From assembly GCF_002777255.1 (NCBI RefSeq), contig NZ_CP017634.1, forward strand, positions 1,562,903 to 1,626,902: 64,000 bases of DNA. Direction: 5' to 3'. A program made the translations under genes and the position numbers. The notes under the pieces were generated by a model. The model was not told where the DNA came from. It worked only from the letters and a program-made list of their open reading frames with translations, and did not search any database. This document shows, one piece after another, positions 36,691 to 45,126 of the stretch. Every line of letters starts with the position of its first letter. Within the stretch, counting starts at the first letter, position 1. The DNA is from Candidatus Formimonas warabiya (GTDB lineage: Bacteria; Bacillota; Dehalobacteriia; Dehalobacteriales; Dehalobacteriaceae).

Positions 36691-37410
36691 TTATTTACCG
36701 CATTCTCGAAAACAGTTCCGGGCATCCCCTTTTGCCCGGTAGAGGGCGTCGTCGGCGAGGTTTAATAATGTTTCCGGCGGCATTTCCCCGGTGGGAATGA
36801 GCGCCGCTGCCCCTACCGACACCGTCACCCGATCCTTTACCGGGGATGCCCTATGGACAAGATCAAGGGCTTCCACATTGGCCAACACCATTTTGGCGAT
36901 ATGGACTGCCCCATTTAAAGCGGTTTCCGGCAGCAAAATGACAAATTCTTCTCCCCCGTAACGGGCAACCAGATCCCGGGGCCGCTGGACGGCCTTCTGA
37001 AGAGCTCCCGCCACCAGCTGCAAGCATTTGTCCCCTTGCAAATGCCCATAGGTATCGTTATATTTCTTGAAATAATCAATATCCACCATGAGAGCGGACA
37101 AAAAAACGGCGGAACGGACCCCACCGTGCCATTCTTTCTGGTAGATCTCATTAAAAAATCTCCGGTTGTACAAACCGGTGAGGGAATCGATCTGGGAAAT
37201 TCTCTTCAGCTTACGGGACAAAGTATTTAATTCACCCTGCATCAGATCAGAGATGCGGACCATACTCCGCATCTGCTTCAACAGTTTTTTATACTCCTCC
37301 AGTAAGGCCCGGTAGTGGTTTTCCGCCACAGGAGACTCAAATACCTTGGACAGCAGCAGCTTCTCCCCGTTGGCATAGATCTCGTCTTCTTTGACAAAGA
37401 TATTGTCCAT
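36691..37410 (-). CDS. Diguanylate cyclase (GGDEF domain)
   Basis: A 239-residue protein that should make cyclic di-GMP. The N-terminal 80 residues look helical (HYRALLEEYKKLLKQMRSMV). The GGDEF domain begins at DSLTGLYNRRFF, with metal site LMVDIDYFKKYNDTYGH and active site GGEEF in ARYGGEEFVILLPE. It is the last gene of a set with SiaB-like and SiaC-like proteins, matching the SiaBCD pathway in which the phosphoprotein SiaC activates the cyclase SiaD. No transmembrane segment is seen. Confidence 0.92.
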   Translation of the reverse strand: MDNIFVKEDEIYANGEKLLLSKVFESPVAENHYRALLEEYKKLLKQMRSMVRISDLMQGELNTLSRKLKRISQIDSLTGLYNRRFFNEIYQKEWHGGVRSAVFLSALMVDIDYFKKYNDTYGHLQGDKCLQLVAGALQKAVQRPRDLVARYGGEEFVILLPETALNGAVHIAKMVLANVEALDLVHRASPVKDRVTVSVGAAALIPTGEMPPETLLNLADDALYRAKGDARNCFRECGK

Positions 37411-37415
37411 GAAGC

Positions 37416-37799
37416 TTACCCCCGAATGATAATATTAAAAGGAAGCTTTTTAATATCCTCTTTGAATTCTTCTCCGCATTCGATGACCGTATCGTTTTTT
37501 TTGTCGCAATGCCAGTTGACACTGATCTTTTTGCCATTCTCCACCGCCTTGTCCAGCAGGTCGAAAATGGTCATAAAAACTTTCGACGTGCTGCTGTTGA
37601 AATATAGAATCTCAAAATCCACCCTTACTTCTTGGCGATCAATCCCTTCGATAAAGTCTTTAATCCAGTTCAAAATCGGGGCATAGAACTTGGCCGGGTT
37701 TTCCGGAAAAGATTCTCCCCGAATGGATAGTATGTTTAAGCCGGCATCCAAGACAATGTGCGGTGTCGACTGGGTTTTCTCAATGATCAGATTTTCCAT
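37416..37799 (-). CDS. siaC: SiaC-family regulatory phosphoprotein (DUF1987)
   Basis: A 127-residue protein. The DUF1987/SiaC fold is recognised from TPHIVLDAGLNILSIRGES, PENPAKFYAPILNWI and FEILYFNSSTSKVFMTIFD, the last holding the Ser/Thr residues phosphorylated in family members. ATG at 37799 has GGGAGGTAAG upstream. It is five bases from the SiaB-like gene and six from the GGDEF gene. In its unphosphorylated form SiaC is known to activate a cognate diguanylate cyclase. Confidence 0.85.
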   Translation of the reverse strand: MENLIIEKTQSTPHIVLDAGLNILSIRGESFPENPAKFYAPILNWIKDFIEGIDRQEVRVDFEILYFNSSTSKVFMTIFDLLDKAVENGKKISVNWHCDKKNDTVIECGEEFKEDIKKLPFNIIIRG

Positions 37800-37803
37800 T
37801 TTC

Positions 37804-38361
37804 TTACCTCCCGACGACGACTTTTGTACTGAAAAATGAAAACTCATCATCAATATTCGTAAAAGAATATTCCAAAGGCTTTCCCGCTTTCCGGGCGATT
37901 TCGATCAAGCCCAGCCCGGCGCCCTTACTCCCCGGCTCCGGGTCCATGCGGCGCCGTTCCTTATACAAAACCTTCAGTTGATCCTTGTTTAAGTGCCGGA
38001 TGGATTCGATTCTGTCTCTCAACGGGTCAATATCACGGTTATAAACCCGGTTGCCGCAGTAAATAAAATAATTGTGGTCATCCTCATGGCCGATCGCCAC
38101 GATCCCTACCCGTAATTCGCTGTCTGATTCCCGATCATCATCCAGTTTCTCGGCGGAATAATTTAAGATGTTTTGTACCTGTTCAATAAAAATGGAAAAT
38201 ACGGCCTGAGCTGCCGAATTCCCCGCGTCTTCATACTCCAGGTTGCGGCGCAGGGTTTGGCTTACTCCTTCAATACTTGTTTGGGCAATGGGCCCGCTGT
38301 AACAAAACAACATATTTTTCGTTTTTAAGTCTTCGTAAAAATCATACAGGTTAATCTGCAT
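37804..38361 (-). CDS. siaB: SiaB-family protein kinase (DUF6272)
   Basis: A 185-residue histidine-kinase-like ATPase family protein. It starts MQINLYDFYEDLKTKNM and has FCYSGPIAQTSIEGVSQTLR, a GNRVYNRD motif and a C-terminal GSKGAGLGLIEIARKAG that resembles the G-box of GHKL ATPases. ATG at 38361 follows AAGGAGGC. In characterised systems SiaB phosphorylates SiaC and so switches off the cyclase. The matching phosphatase SiaA is not present here. Confidence 0.83.
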   Translation of the reverse strand: MQINLYDFYEDLKTKNMLFCYSGPIAQTSIEGVSQTLRRNLEYEDAGNSAAQAVFSIFIEQVQNILNYSAEKLDDDRESDSELRVGIVAIGHEDDHNYFIYCGNRVYNRDIDPLRDRIESIRHLNKDQLKVLYKERRRMDPEPGSKGAGLGLIEIARKAGKPLEYSFTNIDDEFSFFSTKVVVGR

Positions 38362-38524
38362 GAATCGCTGCCTCCTTAGCCAATGAATATCCCCGATCAT
38401 AAGTAAATAATATCACAAGGGTAGTACAAAAACTCCAATTTTTTTTAAGGTTTTCTATTTTTTTCTGAACCTTTGCGCCCAAACAGAACAAAACTTGATC
38501 GTCCTCCTGTTCCTTCCTTGTGCC

Positions 38525-38557
38525 AAAAAAAATGCACCTGTTTCCAGGTGCGTTTTT
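38525..38557 (-). terminator. Terminator of the yceD-rpmF operon
   Basis: GCACCTG (38534-38540), loop TTTC, CAGGTGC (38545-38551). On the minus strand it is followed by ATTTTTTTTGG, and on the plus strand by a T-run too. It starts one base past the rpmF stop. Confidence 0.85.
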
Positions 38558-38737
38558 TTATTCAGCTTTGGCTACAACTTCTTTTCCTTTATAATAACCG
38601 CATTCCGGACATACATGGTGCGGCGCTTTAAAGGCATGGCACTGCGGACATTTAGACAAAGACGCCTCAGCGATTTTCCAAGTGGCCCGGCGCATTCTTT
38701 GATTGGCCTTAGAGGTTTTTCTCTTCGGTACTCCCAT
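38558..38737 (-). CDS. rpmF: 50S ribosomal protein L32
   Basis: A 59-residue ribosomal protein. MGVPKRKTSKANQRMRRATW is the standard L32 start, and a zinc ribbon (CPQC and CPEC) is present. The ATG at 38737 follows GGGGGTG and lies inside the 3' end of yceD, a coupling seen in most bacteria. Confidence 0.97.
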   Translation of the reverse strand: MGVPKRKTSKANQRMRRATWKIAEASLSKCPQCHAFKAPHHVCPECGYYKGKEVVAKAE

Positions 38738-39269
38738 TGACAACACCCCCTTCGGTAGAACTCTCTTCAAAAAACTTTTTCAGGGTCATGAAGCGCGGAT
38801 CAATAGACTCGGAAACACACCGGCACGCAGCAAAATTCAGATTCACACCGCATTCGGGACAGAGCCCTTTGCATTCTTCCCGGCATAAAATCTTCATGGG
38901 CAGTTCCAGGAGAATCGTCCGGGAGACCTGGGAAGTAATGTCAATCTCATCCCCTTCAAAAGGGTAAATTTCTTCATCCTTTTCGTCAGAGATCAAATTT
39001 GGCTGGTTCGAGAATGTTTCCAAAAAAGGGGCCTGAACCTGGTAAGGTACTGCCTCCATACACCTGCTGCACGGCAATTCAACGGTGGTCGTGACATGAC
39101 CCCGGAAGACCAGTGCTGCTCCGGTATTTTCCACCTGCCCGGAGAATTTTACCGGCGCAAGCAGTTTAATGGCATCCTCCCCGATGGATAGAACAGGCAG
39201 AAACTCTTCCAGATCAACAGGCATAATTTTTCCGGAAATGTTTTTAACCTTACTGACCGCAACTTTCAT
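38709..39269 (-). CDS. yceD: YceD family protein (DUF177)
   Basis: A 186-residue protein linked to 23S rRNA metabolism and found next to rpmF. It has the DUF177 core (VELPCSRCMEAVPYQVQAPF) and a C-terminal Cys-rich stretch (CREECKGLCPECG) that may bind a metal. It overlaps rpmF by 29 bp. The start ATG at 39269 begins MKVAVSKVKNISGK. Confidence 0.92.
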   Translation of the reverse strand: MKVAVSKVKNISGKIMPVDLEEFLPVLSIGEDAIKLLAPVKFSGQVENTGAALVFRGHVTTTVELPCSRCMEAVPYQVQAPFLETFSNQPNLISDEKDEEIYPFEGDEIDITSQVSRTILLELPMKILCREECKGLCPECGVNLNFAACRCVSESIDPRFMTLKKFFEESSTEGGVVNGSTEEKNL

Positions 39270-39370
39270 GTTTTCACCCCATAATTTGGGTTGTAGGCAA
39301 ACCTATGGCTAATTATATAAAGCTCCCGCCCTAATGTCAAGGATAAAGGTTCTTGAAGAAGATTTTTCGC

Positions 39371-40564
39371 CTATTTCACCAGTTGGGCGGTATCCCTGGC
39401 GATCATTAATTCTTCATTGGTAGGAATAACAAAGATCTTGACCTTGGACCCTGGTTTGGTAATTTCTCTTTCTTGACCTCTCACCTGATTCGCTTCCCGG
39501 TCAAAATCCACGCCCAAGAAGGTTAATTTTGCGCAAACAGCTTCCCGCGTCTCAATGGCATTTTCCCCGATACCGGCGGTAAATACAATCACATCCACCC
39601 CGTTCATCTGGGCGGCAAAGGCGCCGATAAACCGGACAATTCTTTGATTGAACATTTCAATGGCCAGTTTAGCACGGGGATTTCCTTGGGCGGCGGCCTC
39701 TTCCACGTTTCTTAAATCACTGCTCACCCCGGAAATGCCCAGGAAGCCGCTTTTTTTATTCAACAGTTCATCCACCTGATCGATGGTCAGGTGTTCATTT
39801 TGCATGATAAATTTGATAATGGCAGGATCCACATTGCCGGACCGGGTGCCCATAATCAAACCTTCCAGGGGGGTAAAGCCCATGGTAGTATCCATGACTT
39901 TGCCGCCGTCAATGGCGGCAATGCTGGAGCCGTTGCCCAGATGGCAGGTAATAATTTTTAACTCTTCAATGGGTTTGCCGATGATTTCCGCCACCCGCTG
40001 GGAAACATAGCGGTGGGAGGTCCCATGAAAACCGTATCTTCTGATCCCGTACTTTTCATATAATTCGTAGGGCAGGCCGTAAATATAGGACGCCTCAGGC
40101 ATGGTTTGGTGGAAAGCCGTATCAAAGACGGCAACCTGAGGCACACCCGGCATAATCTGTTCACAGGCCTTAATGCCCAGTATTCCCGGGGGGTTATGCA
40201 AAGGAGCAATGGCCACCAGCTTCTCCATCTCTTCAATGACCTTGTCATTAATGAGGGTGGACTTGGTAAAGGTGGAGCCGCCATGAACCGTACGATGACC
40301 GACGGCATCGATTTCTTTCATGGAAGAAATTACCCCGTAATTGGCGTCCGTCAAAGCATCCAATACCAGCTTGATCGCTACGGAATGATTGGGGATATCC
40401 GTATAAATGACTTGTTTTTCTTTATTTTCCGGCCGATGGGTGAGTAAAGAACCCTCCAAGCCGATCCGTTCTACCAGGCCTTTTGCTAAAACCGATTCGT
40501 CCGTCATGTCAAACAACTGATATTTCAGGGAAGAACTACCTGAATTTAAAACCAATACTTTCAC
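39371..40564 (-). CDS. ackA: Acetate kinase
   Basis: A 397-residue enzyme making ATP and acetate from acetyl phosphate. Seen are the N-terminal [52 protein letters not shown] and the C-terminal FTAGIGENA. The GTG at 40564 with GGAGGTACATTAC upstream is the start; a longer frame is not supported. No phosphotransacetylase gene adjoins it. Confidence 0.97.
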   Translation of the reverse strand: MKVLVLNSGSSSLKYQLFDMTDESVLAKGLVERIGLEGSLLTHRPENKEKQVIYTDIPNHSVAIKLVLDALTDANYGVISSMKEIDAVGHRTVHGGSTFTKSTLINDKVIEEMEKLVAIAPLHNPPGILGIKACEQIMPGVPQVAVFDTAFHQTMPEASYIYGLPYELYEKYGIRRYGFHGTSHRYVSQRVAEIIGKPIEELKIITCHLGNGSSIAAIDGGKVMDTTMGFTPLEGLIMGTRSGNVDPAIIKFIMQNEHLTIDQVDELLNKKSGFLGISGVSSDLRNVEEAAAQGNPRAKLAIEMFNQRIVRFIGAFAAQMNGVDVIVFTAGIGENAIETREAVCAKLTFLGVDFDREANQVRGQEREITKPGSKVKIFVIPTNEELMIARDTAQLVK

Positions 40565-40853
40565 GTAATGTACCTCCAAACATTTTGTTATTGTTTTATG
40601 TTTCTGCTTCCTATGCAAATGTGCGCAAAAAATGATGAAACCCTTTTTATTACTGCCCAGACCCCTCCCCATATTATTAGAAAAACGATGAAAAATTTTT
40701 TTCCATCCCGCCCTTTCCCCAAATATTATAAATGATATATTTCACAAACAAAACAAAAATTTTTTCAATTTTCTCTCTTTCCAAACCAGGTATAGAAAAG
40801 ACAAACAAAAAGTATATATTAAAAAACTCTCATAACTTTCAAGGTGATGCGCC

Positions 40854-42044
40854 ATGAAAATAGTGATGCCTGCCGTTGCCGTGCTGCTGTGTATTTCCAT
40901 GCTTGTTTTTCCCAAAGAGACCTATGAAGCTGCCACCATGGGCCTGACCACATGGTGGACCATCGTCTTCCCTTCTTTGCTCCCCTTCTTTATCGTCGCG
41001 GAACTTTTCCTGGGTTTCGGGGTGGTTCACTTCATGAGCGTTCTCTTAGAGCCAGTGATGCGGCCCCTTTTCAACCTGCCCGGTTGTGCGGCATTTGTGG
41101 TAGCCTTGGGATACTCTTCCGGTTTTCCCATCGGCGCTGTTCTTACCACCAGTCTCAGAAAAGAAAATTTATGCACCCGCTTAGAAGGTGAACGATTACT
41201 GGCCTTCACCAACAATGCCAGCCCTTTATTTATTTTTGTGGCCGTTTCCGTGGGGATCTTCCACAATCCTTCCTTAGGAATGATTCTGGCCGTATCCCAT
41301 TATGCTTCTAACCTCACTTTAGGATTCCTTTTACGATTTTACGGCCGAAAAGATCCGGAAAGATCCTGCGAGCAGGTGGACTGCACCCGTCTGGTGACCA
41401 GAAGTATCGAGGCCATGTTTCAGGCACAAAAAAAAGATGGCAGACCCTTAGGCAAACTTTTAAGCGATGCCATTCGCAAATCAATACACAGTCTATCCAT
41501 GATTGGCGGATTTATGATCTTATTCGCTGTGATCATAAGGATATTGGCCATCTTAGGAATTTCCGGGATGATTGAAAAAGCCCTGGCCCTTTTCCTTTTT
41601 CCCTTTCAATTCCCGGACCCTTTGATCAAAGCCATGTCCGGCGGTTTGTTCGAAATGACCTTAGGCACGAAAGCGGCAGGAGAAAGTATCGCGCCCTTTT
41701 TTCAACAGGTCATGGCAGCCAGCATGATCATGGGCTGGGGCGGTCTATCCATACACGCCCAGGTAGCAGGCATGATCAGTGAATCGGATCTGCGCTTCTT
41801 TCCTTTTTTCCTGACCAGGATCGCGCACATGTTTTTATCCGGTATCGTCGCCTTCTTGCTGCTTTCCAGTCAATCCGCCGCCGTATTTAACCTGCTCATT
41901 CCCGAGATCCCGCTAAATCCCTGGGCCTATGTACTCCTTCCCCTGGGCATGAGCATTTTTGCCCTGCTGGTACCGCTGGGTATTGTGTTCCTGTTATTTA
42001 TCTTCTTAAAAACCACCTGGCTGCTCCTGCATATTAAGCGCTAG
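40854..42044 (+). CDS. ylbJ: Sporulation integral membrane protein YlbJ
   Basis: A 396-residue polytopic membrane protein with the nucleoside-recognition (Gate) domain, seen in SSGFPIGAVLTTSLR and in GGLFEMTLGTKAAG. YlbJ is required for proper spore development in Bacillus. Start ATG at 40854 follows AAGGTGATG. It converges with the coiled-coil gene on the other strand and overlaps it by 11 bp. Confidence 0.93.
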   Translation: MKIVMPAVAVLLCISMLVFPKETYEAATMGLTTWWTIVFPSLLPFFIVAELFLGFGVVHFMSVLLEPVMRPLFNLPGCAAFVVALGYSSGFPIGAVLTTSLRKENLCTRLEGERLLAFTNNASPLFIFVAVSVGIFHNPSLGMILAVSHYASNLTLGFLLRFYGRKDPERSCEQVDCTRLVTRSIEAMFQAQKKDGRPLGKLLSDAIRKSIHSLSMIGGFMILFAVIIRILAILGISGMIEKALALFLFPFQFPDPLIKAMSGGLFEMTLGTKAAGESIAPFFQQVMAASMIMGWGGLSIHAQVAGMISESDLRFFPFFLTRIAHMFLSGIVAFLLLSSQSAAVFNLLIPEIPLNPWAYVLLPLGMSIFALLVPLGIVFLLFIFLKTTWLLLHIKR

Positions 42045-42495
42045 TCCGCTGCTGGTGTCCCTGTAATTCTTCTCTTCCTTTTTTAATGGTATAAAGGGCT
42101 TTTTCCAAATTAATTTCCAATTGGTGGAGCATATCATTGGCATATACCCGGGCCCCTTGTTTGATCTCATTAGATGTCTTCCTCGCCTGTTGCAGCAGCT
42201 CTTCCGCCTCAATCTGGGCCTGTTTCATGATTTGGTCCTCAGAGATAATTTTTCTCGCCTGGTTCTCCGCTTCTTCCAGCATTTTATCGGCCCGCCGCTG
42301 GGCATCCTGCAATACCTTTTCTCTTTCCATATTGACAAACTTGGCCTGTTTAATTTCTTCGGGCAGGGAAGCCCTGATGCGATCCATATACTCCAATAAG
42401 GCTTCCGCATCAATTAAGACTTTGCCTAACAAAGGAATCCGCGATCCGGAATCAATAATGGTTTCCATTTCGTCCATAAGCTTCATTACATCCAC
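42034..42495 (-). CDS. Conserved coiled-coil protein next to rsmD
   Basis: A 153-residue protein, almost entirely helical, with heptad-rich stretches such as RADKMLEEAENQARKII and AQIEAEELLQQARKT. It resembles ATP-synthase subunit b/H or DivIVA-like coiled coils but shows no membrane anchor. It starts with ATG overlapping the last base of rsmD, so it is translationally coupled to it. Its function is not known. Confidence 0.75.
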   Translation of the reverse strand: MDVMKLMDEMETIIDSGSRIPLLGKVLIDAEALLEYMDRIRASLPEEIKQAKFVNMEREKVLQDAQRRADKMLEEAENQARKIISEDQIMKQAQIEAEELLQQARKTSNEIKQGARVYANDMLHQLEINLEKALYTIKKGREELQGHQQRTSA

Positions 42496-43049
42496 TAAAA
42501 AACCCCCTCACTAAACTGATAATACAAAACAGCCGTGTCACCGTAAACCGATTCTTTTACTAAACTAATCACACCCGGATCAGGCAGTTCTTTCTCTCTG
42601 GCATTTGTCTCCACCACGATTACCCCTTGAGCGTCAAGCAACCCGGACTGAATAATCAAAGAAACTGCCGGCTGAATAAAACCCCGATTATAAGGTGGAT
42701 CTAAAAAAGCGATATCAAACCTGCCCTCCAGTTGGGGCAGAACTACGGCAAAATCCCCTAAGATCAACCTGCCCTTGGAACTAAGCCCGGTCGACAAGAG
42801 ATTTTCTTTGAGAATTAACCAAGGGGCCCGGTTCTTTTCAATAAATACGGCTTCCTGGGCGCCTCTGCTTAAGGCCTCGATGCCCAGTCCGCCTGTCCCG
42901 GCAAAAACGTCAAGGATCCTGCTTCCGTCCAGCTTAAAAGCCAATACATTAAAGATAGCTTCCTTCACCCGGTCGGAGGTAGGTCTGGTGGTATTCCCTT
43001 TAGGAGCTTTGAGCCTGCGACCCCGAGCTTGTCCGGAAATCACCCGCAA
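42495..43049 (-). CDS. rsmD: 16S rRNA (guanine966-N2)-methyltransferase
   Basis: A 184-residue SAM-dependent methyltransferase. It has the N-terminal MRVISGQARGRRLKAP with TRPTSDRVKEAIFN, SAM motif ILDVFAGTGGLGIEALSRG and catalytic FLDPPYNRG, all diagnostic of RsmD. Start ATG at 43049. Confidence 0.96.
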   Translation of the reverse strand: MRVISGQARGRRLKAPKGNTTRPTSDRVKEAIFNVLAFKLDGSRILDVFAGTGGLGIEALSRGAQEAVFIEKNRAPWLILKENLLSTGLSSKGRLILGDFAVVLPQLEGRFDIAFLDPPYNRGFIQPAVSLIIQSGLLDAQGVIVVETNAREKELPDPGVISLVKESVYGDTAVLYYQFSEGVF

Positions 43050-43084
43050 ACAAATTCACCCCTTTACCAACAAATTATACCATA

Positions 43085-43115
43085 TTGTTCTTAAAATCAC
43101 GATATTTTTTATAAT
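43085..43115 (+). promoter_or_regulatory. Weak candidate promoter for the downstream structured RNA
   Basis: A TATAAT at 43110-43115 is preceded by TTGTTC at 43085-43090 (19-bp spacing) or by TTCTTA at 43088-43093 (16-bp spacing). The -10 is perfect but the -35 is poor, and AT-rich DNA often contains such boxes. Initiation from it would give a transcript of about 190 nt ending at the terminator at 43314. Confidence 0.3.
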
Positions 43116-43173
43116 ACAAAAATATTTGATTTTTTAGTATATTTTTTCCTCCTCAGGGTCAAAATATTTAACG

Positions 43174-43314
43174 GAAACCACTCAAAGAAGAGCTACAGGT
43201 TGTTGTTTTCCAATAACCCTCCCCATGAGCTCTTCCTCCGGTTTCTCCTCTCCCAGGTTGCTGAAAAGCAACCACTATCCGCAGAAACCTTTAAGGTTAC
43301 TGCGGAATTTTTTT
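43174..43314 (+). ncRNA. Candidate structured small RNA with its own terminator
   Basis: Three ordered hairpins are seen on the plus strand. (1) A long interrupted stem: GAAACC/GGTTTC (43174-43179 with 43240-43245), GAAGAGCT/AGCTCTTC (43187-43194 with 43228-43235) and GGTTGTT/AATAACC (43198-43204 with 43212-43218). (2) GGTTGCT, GAAA tetraloop, AGCAACC (43256-43273). (3) An intrinsic terminator, CCGCAG/CTGCGG with inner AACC/GGTT (43279-43305), followed by seven T. No plus-strand gene precedes it. I do not recognise a known RNA family; the rod with internal loops vaguely recalls 6S RNA but lacks its large bubble. Confidence 0.5.
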
Positions 43315-43320
43315 ATTATT

Positions 43321-43353
43321 AAAAAAGCCTGCCTCCTGAAGCAGGAAGCAGGC
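43321..43353 (-). terminator. Terminator of the hydrogenase operon
   Basis: GCCTGC and TCCTG arms (43327-43338) pair with CAGGA and GCAGGC (43342-43353) around a short loop, with one mismatch. TTTTTT follows on the minus strand. It lies 17 bp past the hydA stop. Confidence 0.9.
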
Positions 43354-43369
43354 CTAAATTTATCTGGTG

Positions 43370-45094
43370 CTAAAATTTGTTTTTAGGTGCGTAACTGGTA
43401 TGCAGGAGATGATGGGATTTCTCTCCCAAGGGTTCCCCCAAATACTCCTGATAGAGCATCTGCACGGCAGGATTTTGGTGAGATTTTCTCAACTGCATGC
43501 CCGTATCTCCTTGATAAATTCCCGCCAGCCGTTTCTCCCGAACTTCCCGGTTGGTAGGGATGGGCTGTCCGCCCCCGCCAATACATCCTCCGGGGCAGCA
43601 CATAATTTCAATAAAATGATAATCCGCCGCACCGGATGTGATCTTTTCCATTAAAGCCCGGGCATTCGAGATGCCGTGGGCCACAGCCACCTTCACATCG
43701 CTGTCTCCCACCCGTACCGTCGCTTCTTTTACGCCGGAGAGACCCCGCACCTGATAAAAATTAATCTCTTCCAGTTGTTCACCGGTGACGATTTCATAGA
43801 CCGTCCTCAAAGCAGCCTCCATCACGCCGCCGGTGGCGCCAAAGATCAACCCGGCGCCGGTAGAGATGCCCAGGGGAGCATCATAGTCTTCCTCTGGAAG
43901 CTGGTCAAAGGAAATGCCGGCTTGTTTGATCATGCGGGCCAATTCCCGGGTGGTGAGCACATAATCCACATCCTGATACCCGCTGTCCCGCATCTCCGGC
44001 CGCTGGGCTTCAAACTTTTTGGCTACACAAGGCATAATGGATACAGAGACAATATCCCTGGGGTCGATGCCCGCTTTTTCTGCATAATAGGTTTTTGCCA
44101 AAGCGCCGAACATCTGCTGGGGAGATTTACAGGTAGACAGGTGGGACAGCATGTCCGGGTAGAATGTCTCAATAAAATTAATCCATCCCGGGCTGCATGA
44201 AGTCATTAAAGGCAGCTTTCCCTGTCCTTTCAGCCGTTTTAAAAATTCGCTGCCTTCTTCCATAATGGTTAAGTCTGCCGTAAAGTCGGTATCAAATACT
44301 TTGTCAAAGCCCAACCGCCTTAAAGCGGCCACCAATTTGCCCGTACTGACCTGGCCCGGTGCACAGCCGAATTCTTCCCCGATGGCAACCCGGATGGCGG
44401 GAGCAGTCTGCACCACCACATGCTTTTCCTTATTCCCCAGGGCAGACCAGACATCATCGATATTTTCTTTCTCATACAATGCTCCCGTGGGGCAGACCAA
44501 AACACATTGCCCGCATTGAATGCATTCAGAATCCGTCAATGCTTCATGAAAGGCGGGACCAATCACCGTCTTCATTCCCCTTTCCAGGGGAACGATGGCC
44601 CGAACCGTCTGCACCTTTTCGCAAACACTGACGCAGCGCCGGCATAAAATGCACTTGGCCGGATCCCGGACCAAAGCGGCCGTGGACCGGTCCTTGGGAT
44701 ATTTACTTTTCTTTTGGGCAAAACGGATGTCCCGGATCCCTATTTTCTGGGCCACATCCTGCAATTCGCAATTTAAATTGCGGATACAGGAAGGGCAGCT
44801 ATAATCGTGATCGCCCAAGAGCAGCTCCAGATTGAGTTTGCGTGCATGCTGCACCCGGGGGGATGTGGTATGGACCGCCATCCCGTCTCCCACAGGGGTG
44901 ACACAAGAGGCGCTTAAGGTGCGTGCTCCCTCTACTTCCACCACACAGACCCGGCAGGCCCCAATTTCATTAATTTCTTTCAAATGGCAAAGGGTCGGGA
45001 TCTGAATACCGATTTTTTTTGCCGCCTCTAATATGGTCGTTCCCTTTTCCACTTGTACTTCTTGCTCATCTATCTTTACTGTGACAAGCTCCAT
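43370..45094 (-). CDS. hydA: [FeFe]-hydrogenase large subunit, NADH-linked (group A)
   Basis: A 574-residue catalytic subunit. It has an N-terminal 2Fe-2S domain (CHLKEINEIGACRVC), a His-Cys 4Fe-4S segment (HDYSCPSCIRNLNC), two ferredoxin clusters (CILCRRCVSVC and CIQCGQCVLVCP) and the H-cluster motifs TSCSPGWINF, MPCVAKKFE and CCPGGCIGGGGQP. A C-terminal small-subunit-like tail follows (YQEYLGEPLGEKSHHLLHT). It is last in an operon with NuoE, a small ferredoxin and a NuoF fusion. That composition matches NADH-dependent, possibly electron-bifurcating, hydrogenases. Confidence 0.95.
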   Translation of the reverse strand: MELVTVKIDEQEVQVEKGTTILEAAKKIGIQIPTLCHLKEINEIGACRVCVVEVEGARTLSASCVTPVGDGMAVHTTSPRVQHARKLNLELLLGDHDYSCPSCIRNLNCELQDVAQKIGIRDIRFAQKKSKYPKDRSTAALVRDPAKCILCRRCVSVCEKVQTVRAIVPLERGMKTVIGPAFHEALTDSECIQCGQCVLVCPTGALYEKENIDDVWSALGNKEKHVVVQTAPAIRVAIGEEFGCAPGQVSTGKLVAALRRLGFDKVFDTDFTADLTIMEEGSEFLKRLKGQGKLPLMTSCSPGWINFIETFYPDMLSHLSTCKSPQQMFGALAKTYYAEKAGIDPRDIVSVSIMPCVAKKFEAQRPEMRDSGYQDVDYVLTTRELARMIKQAGISFDQLPEEDYDAPLGISTGAGLIFGATGGVMEAALRTVYEIVTGEQLEEINFYQVRGLSGVKEATVRVGDSDVKVAVAHGISNARALMEKITSGAADYHFIEIMCCPGGCIGGGGQPIPTNREVREKRLAGIYQGDTGMQLRKSHQNPAVQMLYQEYLGEPLGEKSHHLLHTSYAPKNKF

Positions 45095-45126
45095 CTTATC
45101 CCCTCCTCAACTATGTCCGTGCGCCC

